Part shown: in pieces, positions 21,198 to 30,940 of the stretch
How the letters are laid out: the number at the start of each line of letters is the position of its first letter
Position numbering within the stretch: the first letter of the stretch is position 1
Source: Orbus hercynius
GTDB lineage: Bacteria; Pseudomonadota; Gammaproteobacteria; Enterobacterales; Orbaceae
Direction of reading: 5' to 3'
Length of the DNA stretch: 64,000 nucleotides
Assembly: GCF_003634275.1 (NCBI RefSeq)
Contig: NZ_RBWY01000005.1
Coordinates: 1 to 64,000 of the forward strand
Notes under the pieces: model-generated
The model's database searches: none
What the model saw: only the letters and a program-made list of their open reading frames with translations
Told to the model about the DNA's origin: nothing
Program-made: the position numbers and the translations under genes

Positions 21198-22745
21198 TTA
21201 ATTCGTATTATCTTTTCCTTTCCAACACTCAGTACTAAAACCATAATCTTGCGAATTAAATGGTGCACCTTTTGTGTTACGGTAATGCTGTAATGCTTTA
21301 AGTACGAACGGCAGTCCTAACAGCAATAATGGGATATTAAGATAGACCATAATGATATTCATTAAGTCTGAAATGCTCCATAAATTACCAAGTTCAAGAC
21401 CGGCTAAAATCGTCAGCACACCAAATGGTACGAAGCATAATGATCCCAATGCGCGAATCACTAAAATAAAGCCACGTTTTTTAGAGATAAAATTAGCTGA
21501 AATTTCGGCGAATGAAATCATACCGAGTAAGGTCGTAAAAGCAAATAAACCATAACAAGCACACATAATAATTTCAACAGCTTTGGCAATAGATACGGGC
21601 ACTAGCGTTTCAACAGAACTTAAATACAAGGTAATTTTTGATGCTCTAACCGAATCCCACATCGCCCCATCGGTATAACCAGTCCAAACATGCGCCATGA
21701 CAACAATAAAACCGGTCATGGTGCAAATCACCATTGTATCAAAAAACACACCAAAACTTTGCACCAGTCCTTGTTCGCATGGATGACGGTTATTGGCAAC
21801 CGCGGCCGCCATCGTTATCGTACCTTGACCAGCTTCATTGGACATCAAACCGCGTTTTACCCCTTGTGCCAAAGCAGTACCAATTGTTCCACCAAAAATA
21901 GCATGCGGTAAAAATGCCCCAACAACAACCTCTTTAAAAAAGTAAGGAATAAGCGGAAAATTAATCAAAATAATAATAATAGAGATCCCAATAAACAGCG
22001 CCGCTTTAATTGGCACCAACACATCAGAGTAAGCCACAACGCGTCGAATGCCGCCGAAAATAATAAAAGCGCTCACCACGATCAAGACCACCGCAATCGT
22101 ATAATAAAGATTAGATTGATGGCTATAAGTTTCACCCGTTGATGCTTGAGCGATTGCACCTATCGCGGAGAAAACATTAAAAGTTTGGGCTGGAATATTA
22201 AATAAAGCATAAATAATAAATACAAACGATAAAAATAAGCCGACAACACGTTTATTACCTAAAATGCGTTTACCATAAAAAGGCAAACCACCGACATACT
22301 CATCATTTTTCTTCTCTTTAAACAATTGTGCTAGGACCGATTCAGTAAATGCTGAAGCCATCCCAAAAAAAGCCGCAACCCACATCCAAAATAGCGCACC
22401 TGGACCACCAATTGAAATCGCGCCCGTAATCCCGACAATATTACCGGGTCCCGCACGCATTGCTAGACCAAGCATAAATGAACCAATAGAACTAATCCCT
22501 TGTTTGGATGTTTGGCGCGCAAACATAATTTTAATTGCAGGCCCAAAGCTTTGTCCCTGAATAAATCGCGTTCTGAACGTGAAATAGATACCAACGCCAA
22601 TTAATAAAATCACCGGAAATGAAAACTGCCCTAACACTGGAATACTACCATACCACTCTAAATTAGTTGGGAAATCCCAAATGGCGTCGGTAATTGGGCC
22701 TAAAAATGCAAAAAAATCATTAACTAAATCAAATATATTACTCAC
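21198..22745 (-). CDS. alanine/glycine:cation symporter (AGCS family)
   Basis: About 515 residues with some ten hydrophobic segments. Family signatures: PVLGQFSFPVILLIGVGIYFTFRTRFIQ, GPGNIVGITGAISIGGPGALFWMWVAAFFGMASAFTES, and MSNEAGQGTITMAAAVANN. AGCS proteins import alanine or glycine with sodium or protons. I place the start at a GTG (22745): an AGAGAG lies about 7 nt upstream, while the TTG at 22751 is too close to it. It lies downstream of the UPF0210 and ACT genes, but a terminator with an embedded promoter separates them (22774-22814). Confidence 0.9.
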   Translation of the reverse strand: MSNIFDLVNDFFAFLGPITDAIWDFPTNLEWYGSIPVLGQFSFPVILLIGVGIYFTFRTRFIQGQSFGPAIKIMFARQTSKQGISSIGSFMLGLAMRAGPGNIVGITGAISIGGPGALFWMWVAAFFGMASAFTESVLAQLFKEKKNDEYVGGLPFYGKRILGNKRVVGLFLSFVFIIYALFNIPAQTFNVFSAIGAIAQASTGETYSHQSNLYYTIAVVLIVVSAFIIFGGIRRVVAYSDVLVPIKAALFIGISIIIILINFPLIPYFFKEVVVGAFLPHAIFGGTIGTALAQGVKRGLMSNEAGQGTITMAAAVANNRHPCEQGLVQSFGVFFDTMVICTMTGFIVVMAHVWTGYTDGAMWDSVRASKITLYLSSVETLVPVSIAKAVEIIMCACYGLFAFTTLLGMISFAEISANFISKKRGFILVIRALGSLCFVPFGVLTILAGLELGNLWSISDLMNIIMVYLNIPLLLLGLPFVLKALQHYRNTKGAPFNSQDYGFSTECWKGKDNTN

Positions 22746-22773
22746 AACCAAACTCTCTTATGATTCGATATTT

Positions 22774-22814
22774 TATATAATAAAAAATCACCACTGAATC
22801 AAGTCAGTGGTGAT
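22774..22814 (-). terminator. strong terminator of UPF0210 gene overlapping the symporter promoter
   Basis: ATCACCACTGA (22787-22797) pairs perfectly with TCAGTGGTGAT (22804-22814) around a 6-nt loop. On the minus strand it runs into TTTTTTATT. The same bases contain a promoter: -35 TTGATT (22797-22802, in the loop), a 17-bp spacer through the downstream stem arm and T-run, and -10 TATATA (22774-22779). The GTG of the symporter is 29 bp beyond the -10, so there is no room for any other promoter. Confidence 0.7.
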
Positions 22815-22830
22815 GAAACAGACTGAAAAA

Positions 22831-24186
22831 TTAATTTTTAAAGGAATGAATTGGCGCAGGAATGCGTCCACCTCGTTGAATAAAATCGACAGAACTAAAC
22901 TGATTAACGGGCATAATTGGCGCGTGACCGAGTAAGCCACCAAACTCGACATTATCCCCGACTTTCATACCAACCGCAGGAATAATACGTACCGCGGTTG
23001 TTTTATGGTTTATTACCCCAATCGCGGCCTCATCAGCAATAATGGCAGCAATCGTTTCCGCTGGCGTATCGCCCGGAATAGCAATCATATCAAGACCAAC
23101 TGAACAGACACAGGTCATCGCTTCGAGCTTTTCTAAGTTGAGCGAGCCCTTATTAACTGCATCAATCATACCCGCATCTTCAGATACTGGGATAAATGCG
23201 CCACTTAATCCGCCAACATGACCACAAGCCATCACGCCACCTTTTTTCACCGCATCATTGAGCATCGCAAGGGCTGCTGTCGTGCCGTGAGTACCGACAA
23301 CTTCAAGTCCCATCTCTTCTAGAATGTGCGCAACCGAATCACCAATCGCAGGCGTTGGTGCCAGCGATAAATCAACAATCCCAAACTGCACGCCGAGTCT
23401 TTCTGACGCCTCTTTACCCACTAGCTGACCCATCCGCGTGATCTTAAAGGCAGTTTTTTTGATAGTTTCAGCAACCACATCAAATGGTTCTCCTTTGACC
23501 TTTTCTAACGCTCGTTTGACAACACCAGGCCCACTAACCCCAACATTAATCACGCAATCAGCTTCGCCAACACCGTGGAAAGCCCCCGCCATAAATGGAT
23601 TATCTTCAACCGCATTAGCAAAAACAACTAATTTAGCGCATGCCATACTATTATTATCAGCCGTTAATGCTGCTGATTCTTTGATGATTTCCCCCATACG
23701 TTTTACCGCATCCATGTTGATACCGGTTTGCGTTGAACCAACATTAACAGATGAACAGACCCGTTCAGTTTGCGCTAAAGCTTGTGGAATCGAGTCGATT
23801 AAAATACGATCGCCTTTATGGAATCCTTTTTGCACGAGTGCCGAGAAACCACCGATAAAATTAACACCGACCGCTTTAGCTGCTGCATCAAGGGTTTTGG
23901 CAAACTCAACATAATCTTTATCATCGCTAGCGCCAGCAATCAATGATATCGGCGTAACAGAAATACGTTTATTAATAATAGGAATACCGAACTCTGACGA
24001 AATATCTTCACCCACTTTGACTAAGTTGCCCGCTAAACGGGTAATTTTGTCATAAATTTTCTGTCGTGCCTTCACGCCATCGCTGTCAATGCAGTCTAAT
24101 AGCGAAATCCCCATTGTAATCGTACGAATATCGAGTTTTTCTTCCTCGATCATTTTAATTGTTTCTAAAATCTGTCTTGTTTCCAT
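22831..24186 (-). CDS. UPF0210 / PFL-like family protein, function unknown
   Basis: 451 residues, the family's usual length (DUF711, UPF0210). It begins [34 protein letters not shown]. Conserved glycine-rich stretches include [37 protein letters not shown] and [22 protein letters not shown], and it ends [12 protein letters not shown]. Members adopt a pyruvate-formate-lyase-like fold but lack a demonstrated reaction. As in many bacteria, an ACT-domain gene lies directly upstream (20-bp gap), so the two are co-transcribed. A strong terminator follows. Confidence 0.9.
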   Translation of the reverse strand: METRQILETIKMIEEEKLDIRTITMGISLLDCIDSDGVKARQKIYDKITRLAGNLVKVGEDISSEFGIPIINKRISVTPISLIAGASDDKDYVEFAKTLDAAAKAVGVNFIGGFSALVQKGFHKGDRILIDSIPQALAQTERVCSSVNVGSTQTGINMDAVKRMGEIIKESAALTADNNSMACAKLVVFANAVEDNPFMAGAFHGVGEADCVINVGVSGPGVVKRALEKVKGEPFDVVAETIKKTAFKITRMGQLVGKEASERLGVQFGIVDLSLAPTPAIGDSVAHILEEMGLEVVGTHGTTAALAMLNDAVKKGGVMACGHVGGLSGAFIPVSEDAGMIDAVNKGSLNLEKLEAMTCVCSVGLDMIAIPGDTPAETIAAIIADEAAIGVINHKTTAVRIIPAVGMKVGDNVEFGGLLGHAPIMPVNQFSSVDFIQRGGRIPAPIHSFKN

Positions 24187-24206
24187 GGTTTACCCTTACA
24201 ATGAGT

Positions 24207-24476
24207 TTACAAACGATGCATCGCGTCAAAAATTTCTTCTCGTTGAAGATTCACTTTAACTTTCAGCTTGTCACTCGTTTGTGTTAACGCCAGTTTTACA
24301 TCCTCAAAAGAACCATTAATTTTGGATAAGTCCAGCAACATAATCATGGTAAAATATTCATCCATAATCGTTTGTGACACGTCTAAAATGTTGATATTTA
24401 GCTCATAAAGCTTTTGACTTATCCCTGCGATAATGCCTGTTTGGTCTTTACCTATCACCGTTAAAATGGTTTTCAT
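24207..24476 (-). CDS. ACT-domain protein, UPF0237 family
   Basis: 89 residues from the ATG at 24476 (MKTILTVIGKDQTGIIAGIS), which has a GGAGAG site 4 nt upstream; an upstream extension to 24503 is open but not family-like. A single ACT domain, LYELNINILDVSQTIMDEYFTMIMLLDLS, resembles the GcvR-type regulatory fold. ACT domains bind small ligands, often amino acids. It is the first gene of a two-gene unit with the UPF0210 protein and is divergent from alaA. Confidence 0.9.
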   Translation of the reverse strand: MKTILTVIGKDQTGIIAGISQKLYELNINILDVSQTIMDEYFTMIMLLDLSKINGSFEDVKLALTQTSDKLKVKVNLQREEIFDAMHRL

Positions 24477-24619
24477 TGGACTCTCCGCACAAATTTTGCA
24501 CAAGTTAAAATATATTTATCAGTTCACTATCATAACATCTTCAAAAATGATCTAAATAGTAGTAGATTGGTTTATCAATAAAAATTATAAAGACGTTCCG
24601 AACATAAAGGGCAATAATC

Positions 24620-25834
24620 ATGGTGTCATTCGAAAAATCAAATAAGTTAGAACATGTTTGTTACGATATTCGAGGTCCGATTCTCGACTATGCAAAAAAA
24701 TTAGAAGAAGAAGGGCAAAAAATCCTCAAACTTAATATTGGTAATCCCGCCCCCTTCGGTTTTGCGGCACCAGATGAATTACTTGTTGATGTTATTCGTA
24801 ACTTACCAACATCACAAGGATATTGTGATTCGAAAGGACTCTATTCGGCGCGTAAAGCCATTATGCAAGATTATCAGGCTAGGGGCATCAACAGCATTGA
24901 TGTTGAAGATATCTACATTGGTAATGGTGTCTCTGAGCTCATCGTGCAATCAATGCAAGCCCTATTAAATACCGGTGATGAAATTCTAGTACCAATGCCA
25001 GATTACCCACTGTGGACAGCGGCGATTAGCCTATCTGGTGGTAATGCAGTGCATTATATCTGTGATGAAGAACAAGATTGGCAACCTGATCTCGATGATA
25101 TTCGGAAAAAAATCACTCCCAAAACCAAAGGATTAGTGATCATTAATCCAAATAACCCAACAGGGGCAGTCTACAGTAAAGAAATTTTACTTGAAATTGC
25201 CGAAATTGCGCGTCAAAACAACATTATTATTTTTGCTGATGAGATTTACGACAAAATTTTATATGATGGTGCTGTTCATCACTCCATTGCAGCCCTTGCT
25301 CCCGATTTATTTATCATTACGATGAGTGGCTTGTCAAAAACCTACCGCGCAGCAGGCTTTAGGCAAGGATGGATGGCATTAAGTGGACCGAAAAAACATG
25401 TAAAAGGTTATATCGAAGGTTTGAATATGCTTGCCTCTATGCGCCTTTGTGCAAATGTGCCACTACAGCACGCGATTCAAGGTGCCTTAGGCGGATATCA
25501 AAGCATTAATGAGTTTATTAAACCCGGTGGGCGCCTATATGATCAATGCATGCTTGCCTGGCAGCTGCTCAATGAAATTCCAGGCGTATCGTGTACCAGG
25601 CCACAAGGAGCGATGTATCTGTTCCCTAAATTAGATATGAAAAAGTTTAACTTACATAACGATCAAAAGTTAGTCTTAGACTTTTTGCTGCAAGAAAAGG
25701 TTTTACTTGTTCAGGGCTCTGGATTTAACTGGTATAAGCCAGATCATGTTCGTATTGTAGCACTGCCACATACCGGTGAACTTGATGATGCAATTCATCG
25801 CTTTGCACGCTTCTTATCAAACTATAAGCAATAA
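24620..25834 (+). CDS. alaA: glutamate-pyruvate aminotransferase AlaA
   Basis: 404 residues (E. coli 405). It makes alanine from pyruvate using glutamate and PLP. It is near-identical in motif to E. coli AlaA: KLEHVCYDIRGPILDYAKKL, NIGNPAPFGF, NPNNPTGAVYSKE, FADEIYDKILYD, and the PLP lysine in MSGLSKTYRAAGFRQGW. The C-terminal VLLVQGSGFNW and DHVRIVALP are also present. Divergent from the ACT/UPF0210 pair; a hairpin follows the stop. Confidence 0.95.
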   Translation: MVSFEKSNKLEHVCYDIRGPILDYAKKLEEEGQKILKLNIGNPAPFGFAAPDELLVDVIRNLPTSQGYCDSKGLYSARKAIMQDYQARGINSIDVEDIYIGNGVSELIVQSMQALLNTGDEILVPMPDYPLWTAAISLSGGNAVHYICDEEQDWQPDLDDIRKKITPKTKGLVIINPNNPTGAVYSKEILLEIAEIARQNNIIIFADEIYDKILYDGAVHHSIAALAPDLFIITMSGLSKTYRAAGFRQGWMALSGPKKHVKGYIEGLNMLASMRLCANVPLQHAIQGALGGYQSINEFIKPGGRLYDQCMLAWQLLNEIPGVSCTRPQGAMYLFPKLDMKKFNLHNDQKLVLDFLLQEKVLLVQGSGFNWYKPDHVRIVALPHTGELDDAIHRFARFLSNYKQ

Positions 25835-25842
25835 TCTGCTTT

Positions 25843-25882
25843 TGCCGCGCAATAAGCTATTTTTATGACTAATTGCGCGGCA
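25843..25882. terminator. hairpin between convergent alaA and hydrolase genes
   Basis: An 11-bp perfect stem, TGCCGCGCAAT (25843-25853) with ATTGCGCGGCA (25872-25882), around an 18-nt loop containing TTTTT. No T-tract follows on either side, so termination strength is uncertain. Confidence 0.5.
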
Positions 25883-25937
25883 CCATTTACTGACAAAAAT
25901 TAACGATTCCAAAACGACATCTACCCAAAATATTGAT

Positions 25938-26774
25938 CTAAATCCAAGGTGCCATCCAATGCAACGGATTTAAGTGCTGTCGTTTTTGTTTATTAATCGC
26001 TTTAATTACCGCTTTAAGTAAATATTTATGTGCTGATTTGCCTAATTTCGTGCGATAAGTAAACATTGCACTAGCCTCTTTGTGAGAGAAGTTAGTACTT
26101 TCACATACCTGTATTTTTACGGTGGCATATTTTTTTGAGATTAACCACTGCCCACCAGCCCAAGCGACCCAGTCCTCTAATAAACCAGCCATCTGTTTTT
26201 TGGAGATATCAATATGACGCGCCTGAATATTAAACCAATATTTAGCAATCGGTAACGGTTCATAGGCATAAATTTGCGCTTTTTTCATCAACGGGCTAAT
26301 CAATGCGATTTCATGATTACCAGTGCCAACAGGATCTAAAGTCACTAAATATTCAATATCCACGCCACATTTTGCTAAAATATACGCCAAATGCGCCCCA
26401 TTCCATCCGCCTAGACTATGACCAACAATATAAACTTTAGTGCGCGGCCCAATATTCTTTTTGATATTGATATAACGTTCGCAATTTGGTTCAATCAATG
26501 TATCACTTAGTGGATCAAAGTTTTTCAATTCTTCAAAAAAAGCTTCGGTATAACTTAAATAATCAATTTTATAATATTGTAGTGAGATATGCTGATGCTC
26601 GCTGGTTGTTAAACCAAATTTAGTATTGATCTCCTGAGCAAATAATTCGGCTAATGAACCAACAATATGATGTGGCTTTAAATGAGTAAATGGTAAATTG
26701 ATATTACCCCAAAGAAAAGACTCTTTATCAGCAGCACCGCCAATAAATAAAATGTAAACAAATGGATATGTCAT
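25938..26774 (-). CDS. alpha/beta hydrolase, lipase-like, function unknown
   Basis: About 278 residues from the ATG at 26774 (MTYPFVYILFIGGAADKESF). A TTG 20 codons upstream (26834) also keeps the frame open; neither has a good ribosome-binding site. The nucleophile elbow VYIVGHSLGGWNGAHLA carries a GxSxG serine, as in class-3 lipases. A candidate Asp lies in YLVTLDPVG, and a candidate His in TNFSHKEA. The VYILFIGGAADK opening recalls alpha/beta hydrolases annotated as type VI effectors in other proteobacteria, but no secretion genes are nearby. No signal peptide is evident. Substrate unknown. Confidence 0.6.
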   Translation of the reverse strand: MTYPFVYILFIGGAADKESFLWGNINLPFTHLKPHHIVGSLAELFAQEINTKFGLTTSEHQHISLQYYKIDYLSYTEAFFEELKNFDPLSDTLIEPNCERYINIKKNIGPRTKVYIVGHSLGGWNGAHLAYILAKCGVDIEYLVTLDPVGTGNHEIALISPLMKKAQIYAYEPLPIAKYWFNIQARHIDISKKQMAGLLEDWVAWAGGQWLISKKYATVKIQVCESTNFSHKEASAMFTYRTKLGKSAHKYLLKAVIKAINKQKRQHLNPLHWMAPWI

Positions 26775-27080
26775 AAAGACAACTGCTTTAATAAAAGTTA
26801 AACGTATTCCACCATAATTATGATGGCGACTCAATATACTTTAGCAGATTTATTTTTCAGCTGAAGAGTTATTTTGGGGGCGAGTAAATATTGATGATAT
26901 TTGATTCAATTTGCCGATCGATTGTGCAATCAGATTGCCATATTTTAGCGATAAAAAATTCGTTATAAAATAGAATTTTTACTTAATTTAATATAAAAAA
27001 ACCATGAATTACTGGTGCAGTAGCTAGATTTTACTGAATGACTAATAAGTCAATAACATTTCATCTATTGTTGCACAAAA
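26775..27080. other. gap upstream of nrdA, first part
   Basis: AT-rich, non-coding on both strands. It includes the uncertain N-terminal extension of the hydrolase gene (26775-26834). I see no hairpin or RNA gene here. The nrdA control region follows. Confidence 0.4.
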
Positions 27081-27127
27081 ACACAATATATAGTGATAAT
27101 CAAAATGAATAAATCTACATATTGTAT
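27081..27127. promoter_or_regulatory. nrdA: tandem NrdR boxes upstream of nrdA
   Basis: Box 1 (27081-27096) reads ACACAATATATAGTGA, 15 of 16 positions of the NrdR consensus ACACWATATATWGTGT. Box 2 (27112-27127) reads AATCTACATATTGTAT, a weaker match that keeps the core. The two starts are exactly 31 bp apart (three helical turns), the spacing usual for NrdR pairs. They sit just upstream of the nrdA promoter, so NrdR-ATP/dATP repression of ribonucleotide reductase is expected. Confidence 0.8.
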
Positions 27128-27134
27128 TTTTTGA

Positions 27135-27164
27135 TTGTATTTTTTGCTGAAAATCAATTATGAT
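27135..27164 (+). promoter_or_regulatory. nrdA: nrdA promoter
   Basis: -35 TTGTAT (27135-27140), 18-bp spacer, -10 TATGAT (27159-27164). It begins 8 bp after the second NrdR box and leaves a leader of about 30 nt. Confidence 0.55.
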
Positions 27165-27200
27165 ATGCGCTCTTTATAAAGCTGTTTATGGATGATTAGA

Positions 27201-29483
27201 ATGAATAAATCAATGTTAGTGACTAAACGCGATGGTCATAAAGAACCGATCGATTTGGACAAAATTCACCGAGTGATTGACTGGGCAGCAGAAGGTCTAA
27301 ATAACGTCTCAGTATCCCAAGTCGAATTAAAATCGCACATACAATTTTATGATGGTATTCGAACTGCTGATATTCATGAAACGATTATCCGGGCAGCCGC
27401 TGATCTTATTTCGCAAGAAGCACCTGATTATCAATATTTAGCGGCTCGTCTGGCGATTTTCCATTTACGTAAAAAAGCTTATGGGCAATTTGAGCCACCT
27501 AAACTCTATCCTCATGTCAAAAAATTAGTTGAGCAAGAACGCTATGACAAACATCTGCTAAGTGATTACACTGAAGATGAATTTAATCAAATGGATGAAT
27601 TTATTGATCACTGGCGTGATATGGCATTTTCTTATGCAGCTGTTAAACAACTAGAAGGCAAATATTTAGTACAAAACCGGGTATCTGGTGAAATCTATGA
27701 AAGTGCACAATTTTTATACATCTTAGTCGCGGCTTGCTTATTTGCTAATTATCCAAAAGAGACGCGTCTTGATTATGTTAAGCGTTTTTATGATGCGATT
27801 TCAACTTTCAAGATCTCTTTACCAACGCCAATTATGGCAGGCGTAAGGACCCCAACGCGTCAATTTAGCTCATGTGTATTAATTGAGTGTGATGATAGCT
27901 TAGACTCAATTAATGCAACAGCAAGCGCGATCGTCAAATATGTATCACAGCGCGCAGGTATCGGGGTAAATGCCGGCAGTATCCGTGCATTAGGCAGCCC
28001 GATTCGTGGTGGTGAAGCGTTCCATACTGGCTGTATTCCGTTTTATAAATACTTCCAAACCGCCGTTAAATCATGCTCGCAAGGTGGCGTTCGAGGTGGT
28101 GCAGCAACGGTATTTTACCCACTTTGGCACCTCGAGGTAGAAAACCTATTAGTGCTTCGTAATAATCGCGGTGTTGAGGAAAACCGTGTTCGTCATCTTG
28201 ATTATGGTGTACAAATTAATAAATTGTTATACCAACGCCTTATCAAAGGCGGCAATATCACCTTATTTAGTCCATCTGACGTACCTGGGCTTTATGATGC
28301 ATTTTTCTCAAACCAAGATGAGTTTGAACGTCTTTATCTGCAATACGAAGCCGATGAAACTATTCGTAAGCGCGCCGTTAAAGCGGTTGAACTGTTTGCA
28401 TTACTGATGCAAGAACGTGCATCGACTGGCCGAATTTATATTCAACATGTCGATCACTGTAATACACATAGCCCGTTTAATGCAGCTGTTGCGCCTGTAA
28501 AACAATCTAATCTCTGTATGGAAATTGCCCTACCAACAAAAGCTCTTAATAATATTAATGATGAAACCGGTGAAATTGCACTGTGTACGCTATCGGCGTT
28601 CAATTTAGGTCAAATCGAATCATTAGATGACTTTGAAGAATTAGCAAAACTGGCAGTACGAGCCCTCGATGCACTACTCGATTATCAAGATTACCCAATT
28701 CCAGCAGCAAAAACGTCGTCAATGAATCGTCGAACGTTAGGTATTGGCGTGATTAACTATGCTTATTACCTTGCTAAACATGGCGTAAAATACTCTGATG
28801 GTAGCGCAAACAACTTAACCCACAGAACGTTTGAAGCGATGCAGTATTACTTACTCAAAGCATCTAATGAACTCGCAATGGAAAAAGGCGCTTGCCCACT
28901 ATTCCACGAAACCACTTATTCACAAGGTATTTTACCAATCGATACCTATAAACGAGAGCTCGATGATATCGTTAAGCCAACATTAAAATATGACTGGGAA
29001 GCATTACGTCAATCGATTAAAACGCACGGTTTACGTAACTCAACATTATCAGCTTTAATGCCGTCAGAAACCTCATCGCAAATCTCGAATGCGACTAATG
29101 GTATTGAGCCACCGCGTGGTTATATTAGTGTTAAGGCATCAAAAGATGGAATTTTAAAACAAGTCGTGCCTGAATACGAAACCTTAAAACATTTTTACGA
29201 ATTACTGTGGCAAATTCCCAATAATTCAGGCTATATACAATTAGTGGGCATCATGCAAAAATTTGTCGACCAATCTATTTCGGCCAATACCAATTATGAT
29301 CCGACTAAGTTCCCGAATGACAAAGTGCCAATGAAACAACTACTTGCAGATTTGCTCTCAGCGTATAAATATGGCGTCAAAACGCTTTACTATCATAATA
29401 CACGAGATGGTGCAGACGATATTCAAACGGATATTGCAACGGCGGTAGATGATGGCTGTGAAGGCGGGGCCTGCAAAATTTAA
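27201..29483 (+). CDS. nrdA: class Ia ribonucleotide reductase, alpha subunit
   Basis: 760 residues from ATG 27201 (MNKSMLVTKRDGHKEPIDLDKIHRVIDWAAEGL), with GGATG 6 nt upstream; the ATG at 27192 is open but less family-like. It carries the N-terminal ATP-cone. Catalytic residues visible: Cys in FSSCVLIE, the active-site stretch NLCMEIALPT (N-x-C-x-E), Cys in ALCTLSAFNLG, and the C-terminal redox pair C-EGGAC near DGCEGGACKI. It reduces ribonucleoside diphosphates with NrdB. The 178-bp gap before nrdB is longer than in E. coli operons. Confidence 0.97.
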   Translation: MNKSMLVTKRDGHKEPIDLDKIHRVIDWAAEGLNNVSVSQVELKSHIQFYDGIRTADIHETIIRAAADLISQEAPDYQYLAARLAIFHLRKKAYGQFEPPKLYPHVKKLVEQERYDKHLLSDYTEDEFNQMDEFIDHWRDMAFSYAAVKQLEGKYLVQNRVSGEIYESAQFLYILVAACLFANYPKETRLDYVKRFYDAISTFKISLPTPIMAGVRTPTRQFSSCVLIECDDSLDSINATASAIVKYVSQRAGIGVNAGSIRALGSPIRGGEAFHTGCIPFYKYFQTAVKSCSQGGVRGGAATVFYPLWHLEVENLLVLRNNRGVEENRVRHLDYGVQINKLLYQRLIKGGNITLFSPSDVPGLYDAFFSNQDEFERLYLQYEADETIRKRAVKAVELFALLMQERASTGRIYIQHVDHCNTHSPFNAAVAPVKQSNLCMEIALPTKALNNINDETGEIALCTLSAFNLGQIESLDDFEELAKLAVRALDALLDYQDYPIPAAKTSSMNRRTLGIGVINYAYYLAKHGVKYSDGSANNLTHRTFEAMQYYLLKASNELAMEKGACPLFHETTYSQGILPIDTYKRELDDIVKPTLKYDWEALRQSIKTHGLRNSTLSALMPSETSSQISNATNGIEPPRGYISVKASKDGILKQVVPEYETLKHFYELLWQIPNNSGYIQLVGIMQKFVDQSISANTNYDPTKFPNDKVPMKQLLADLLSAYKYGVKTLYYHNTRDGADDIQTDIATAVDDGCEGGACKI

Positions 29484-29570
29484 TAAGTGATTAAACGGTT
29501 CAATATAACGTTAAAACTATCCTCGAGGATGTGAAATCAACTTATTTTTACTGAATGTTTTAACTGATTT

Positions 29571-29591
29571 GGGTGAGACTATCCTTCACCC
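29571..29591 (+). other. hairpin in the nrdA-nrdB intergenic region
   Basis: GGGTGA (29571-29576) pairs with TCACCC (29586-29591) around a 9-nt loop and is followed by ATTTTCCTTG, 70 bp before the nrdB ATG. It could be a weak attenuator or a processing site that sets the nrdA:nrdB ratio. Confidence 0.35.
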
Positions 29592-29661
29592 ATTTTCCTT
29601 GCATCAATGAAAGGAAATCTAGCAGTTAAAGCAATACTTTTTAACCATTGAGGATCTCATA

Positions 29662-30792
29662 ATGAGTTATACCATTTTCTCTCAAATACATAATGATCAG
29701 CTCAAAGAACCCATGTTTTTAGGTCAGCCCGTTAATGTTGCTCGCTATGATCAACAAAAATACGAAACATTTGAAAAACTGATTGAAAAACAACTGTCAT
29801 TTTTCTGGCGCCCTGAAGAAGTCGATATTTCGCAAGATCGTATTGACTACGCCGCCTTACCCGATCATGAAAAACACATTTTTATTAGTAATTTAAAATA
29901 TCAAACTTTATTAGATTCGATTCAAGGCAGAAGCCCAAATATCGCGTTATTACCGCTTATCTCGATTCCAGAGCTAGAAACATGGGTCGAAACTTGGTCA
30001 TTTTCAGAAACGATCCATTCACGCTCTTACACTCATATTATCCGTAACATTGTCAACGACCCAGCCATTGTTTTTGATGATATTGTGACCAATGAAGAGA
30101 TTAAAAAACGCGCTACCGACATTGCGGGCTACTATGATGATTTAATCGAATATTCAAGTTATTACAACTTACTTGGTGAAGGTAAACATAGTATCAATGG
30201 TAAAAATATTAAAATTGATTCTCGCACATTAAAGAAAAAGCTCTACCTTTGCTTAATGAGCGTCAATGCGCTTGAAGCAATCCGATTTTATGTGAGCTTT
30301 GCCTGCTCATTCGCGTTTGCTGAACGTGAACTGATGGAAGGTAATGCCAAAATTATTAAGCTTATTGCTCGTGATGAAGCACTACATTTGACTGGTACGC
30401 AATTTATGATAAACACCTTACGTAGTGGTGAAGATGACCCCGAAATGCAGCAAATTGCCAAAGAGTGTGAGGATGAATCTTACGCGCTATTCTTAAAAGC
30501 CGCTAATCAAGAAAAAGAGTGGGCTGAGTACCTATTTTCAGGTGGTTCAATGATTGGTTTAAATAAAGATATCTTATGCCAATATATTGAATATATTACC
30601 AATATTCGTATGCAAGCCGTTGGTTTAACTTTACCATTCCAAACTAAATCAAATCCAATTCCGTGGATCAATAACTGGCTAGTCTCGGACAATGTCCAAG
30701 TTGCGCCACAAGAAGCCGAAATGAGCTCGTACTTAGTTGGCCAAATTGATTCAGAAATCAATGAAAGCGACTTAATTGACTTTGAGTTGTAA
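29662..30792 (+). CDS. nrdB: class Ia ribonucleotide reductase, beta subunit
   Basis: 376 residues (E. coli 376). It holds the diiron-tyrosyl radical cofactor. Metal ligands are visible in [37 protein letters not shown] and [25 protein letters not shown]; the radical Tyr lies in SRSYTHI. The C-terminal [12 protein letters not shown] is the NrdA-docking tail. A GAGGA site precedes the ATG. The ferredoxin gene yfaE, which follows nrdB in E. coli, is absent. Confidence 0.97.
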   Translation: MSYTIFSQIHNDQLKEPMFLGQPVNVARYDQQKYETFEKLIEKQLSFFWRPEEVDISQDRIDYAALPDHEKHIFISNLKYQTLLDSIQGRSPNIALLPLISIPELETWVETWSFSETIHSRSYTHIIRNIVNDPAIVFDDIVTNEEIKKRATDIAGYYDDLIEYSSYYNLLGEGKHSINGKNIKIDSRTLKKKLYLCLMSVNALEAIRFYVSFACSFAFAERELMEGNAKIIKLIARDEALHLTGTQFMINTLRSGEDDPEMQQIAKECEDESYALFLKAANQEKEWAEYLFSGGSMIGLNKDILCQYIEYITNIRMQAVGLTLPFQTKSNPIPWINNWLVSDNVQVAPQEAEMSSYLVGQIDSEINESDLIDFEL

Positions 30793-30801
30793 ATCAAAAT
30801 A

Positions 30802-30825
30802 GGGCTTTTTATAACTATTAAGCCC
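30802..30825 (+). terminator. nrdB: nrdB terminator
   Basis: GGGCTT (30802-30807) and AAGCCC (30820-30825) with a 12-nt loop, followed by AATTTTATT, starting 10 bp after the nrdB stop. Moderately strong. Confidence 0.5.
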
Positions 30826-30940
30826 AATTTTATTAAATTACATTGTCTTACCGAGTATTAAGTGATAAGTTATATACGGTTTAGATAGTAACACCTGTCT
30901 TTTTTCAACGCTATACCTGTTTCATTTTTATACTTTATTT

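Noticed and set aside
23438-23914. 158-codon plus-strand frame opposite the UPF0210 gene
   Set aside because: It lies wholly inside a well-supported gene, has no ribosome-binding site and no family resemblance.
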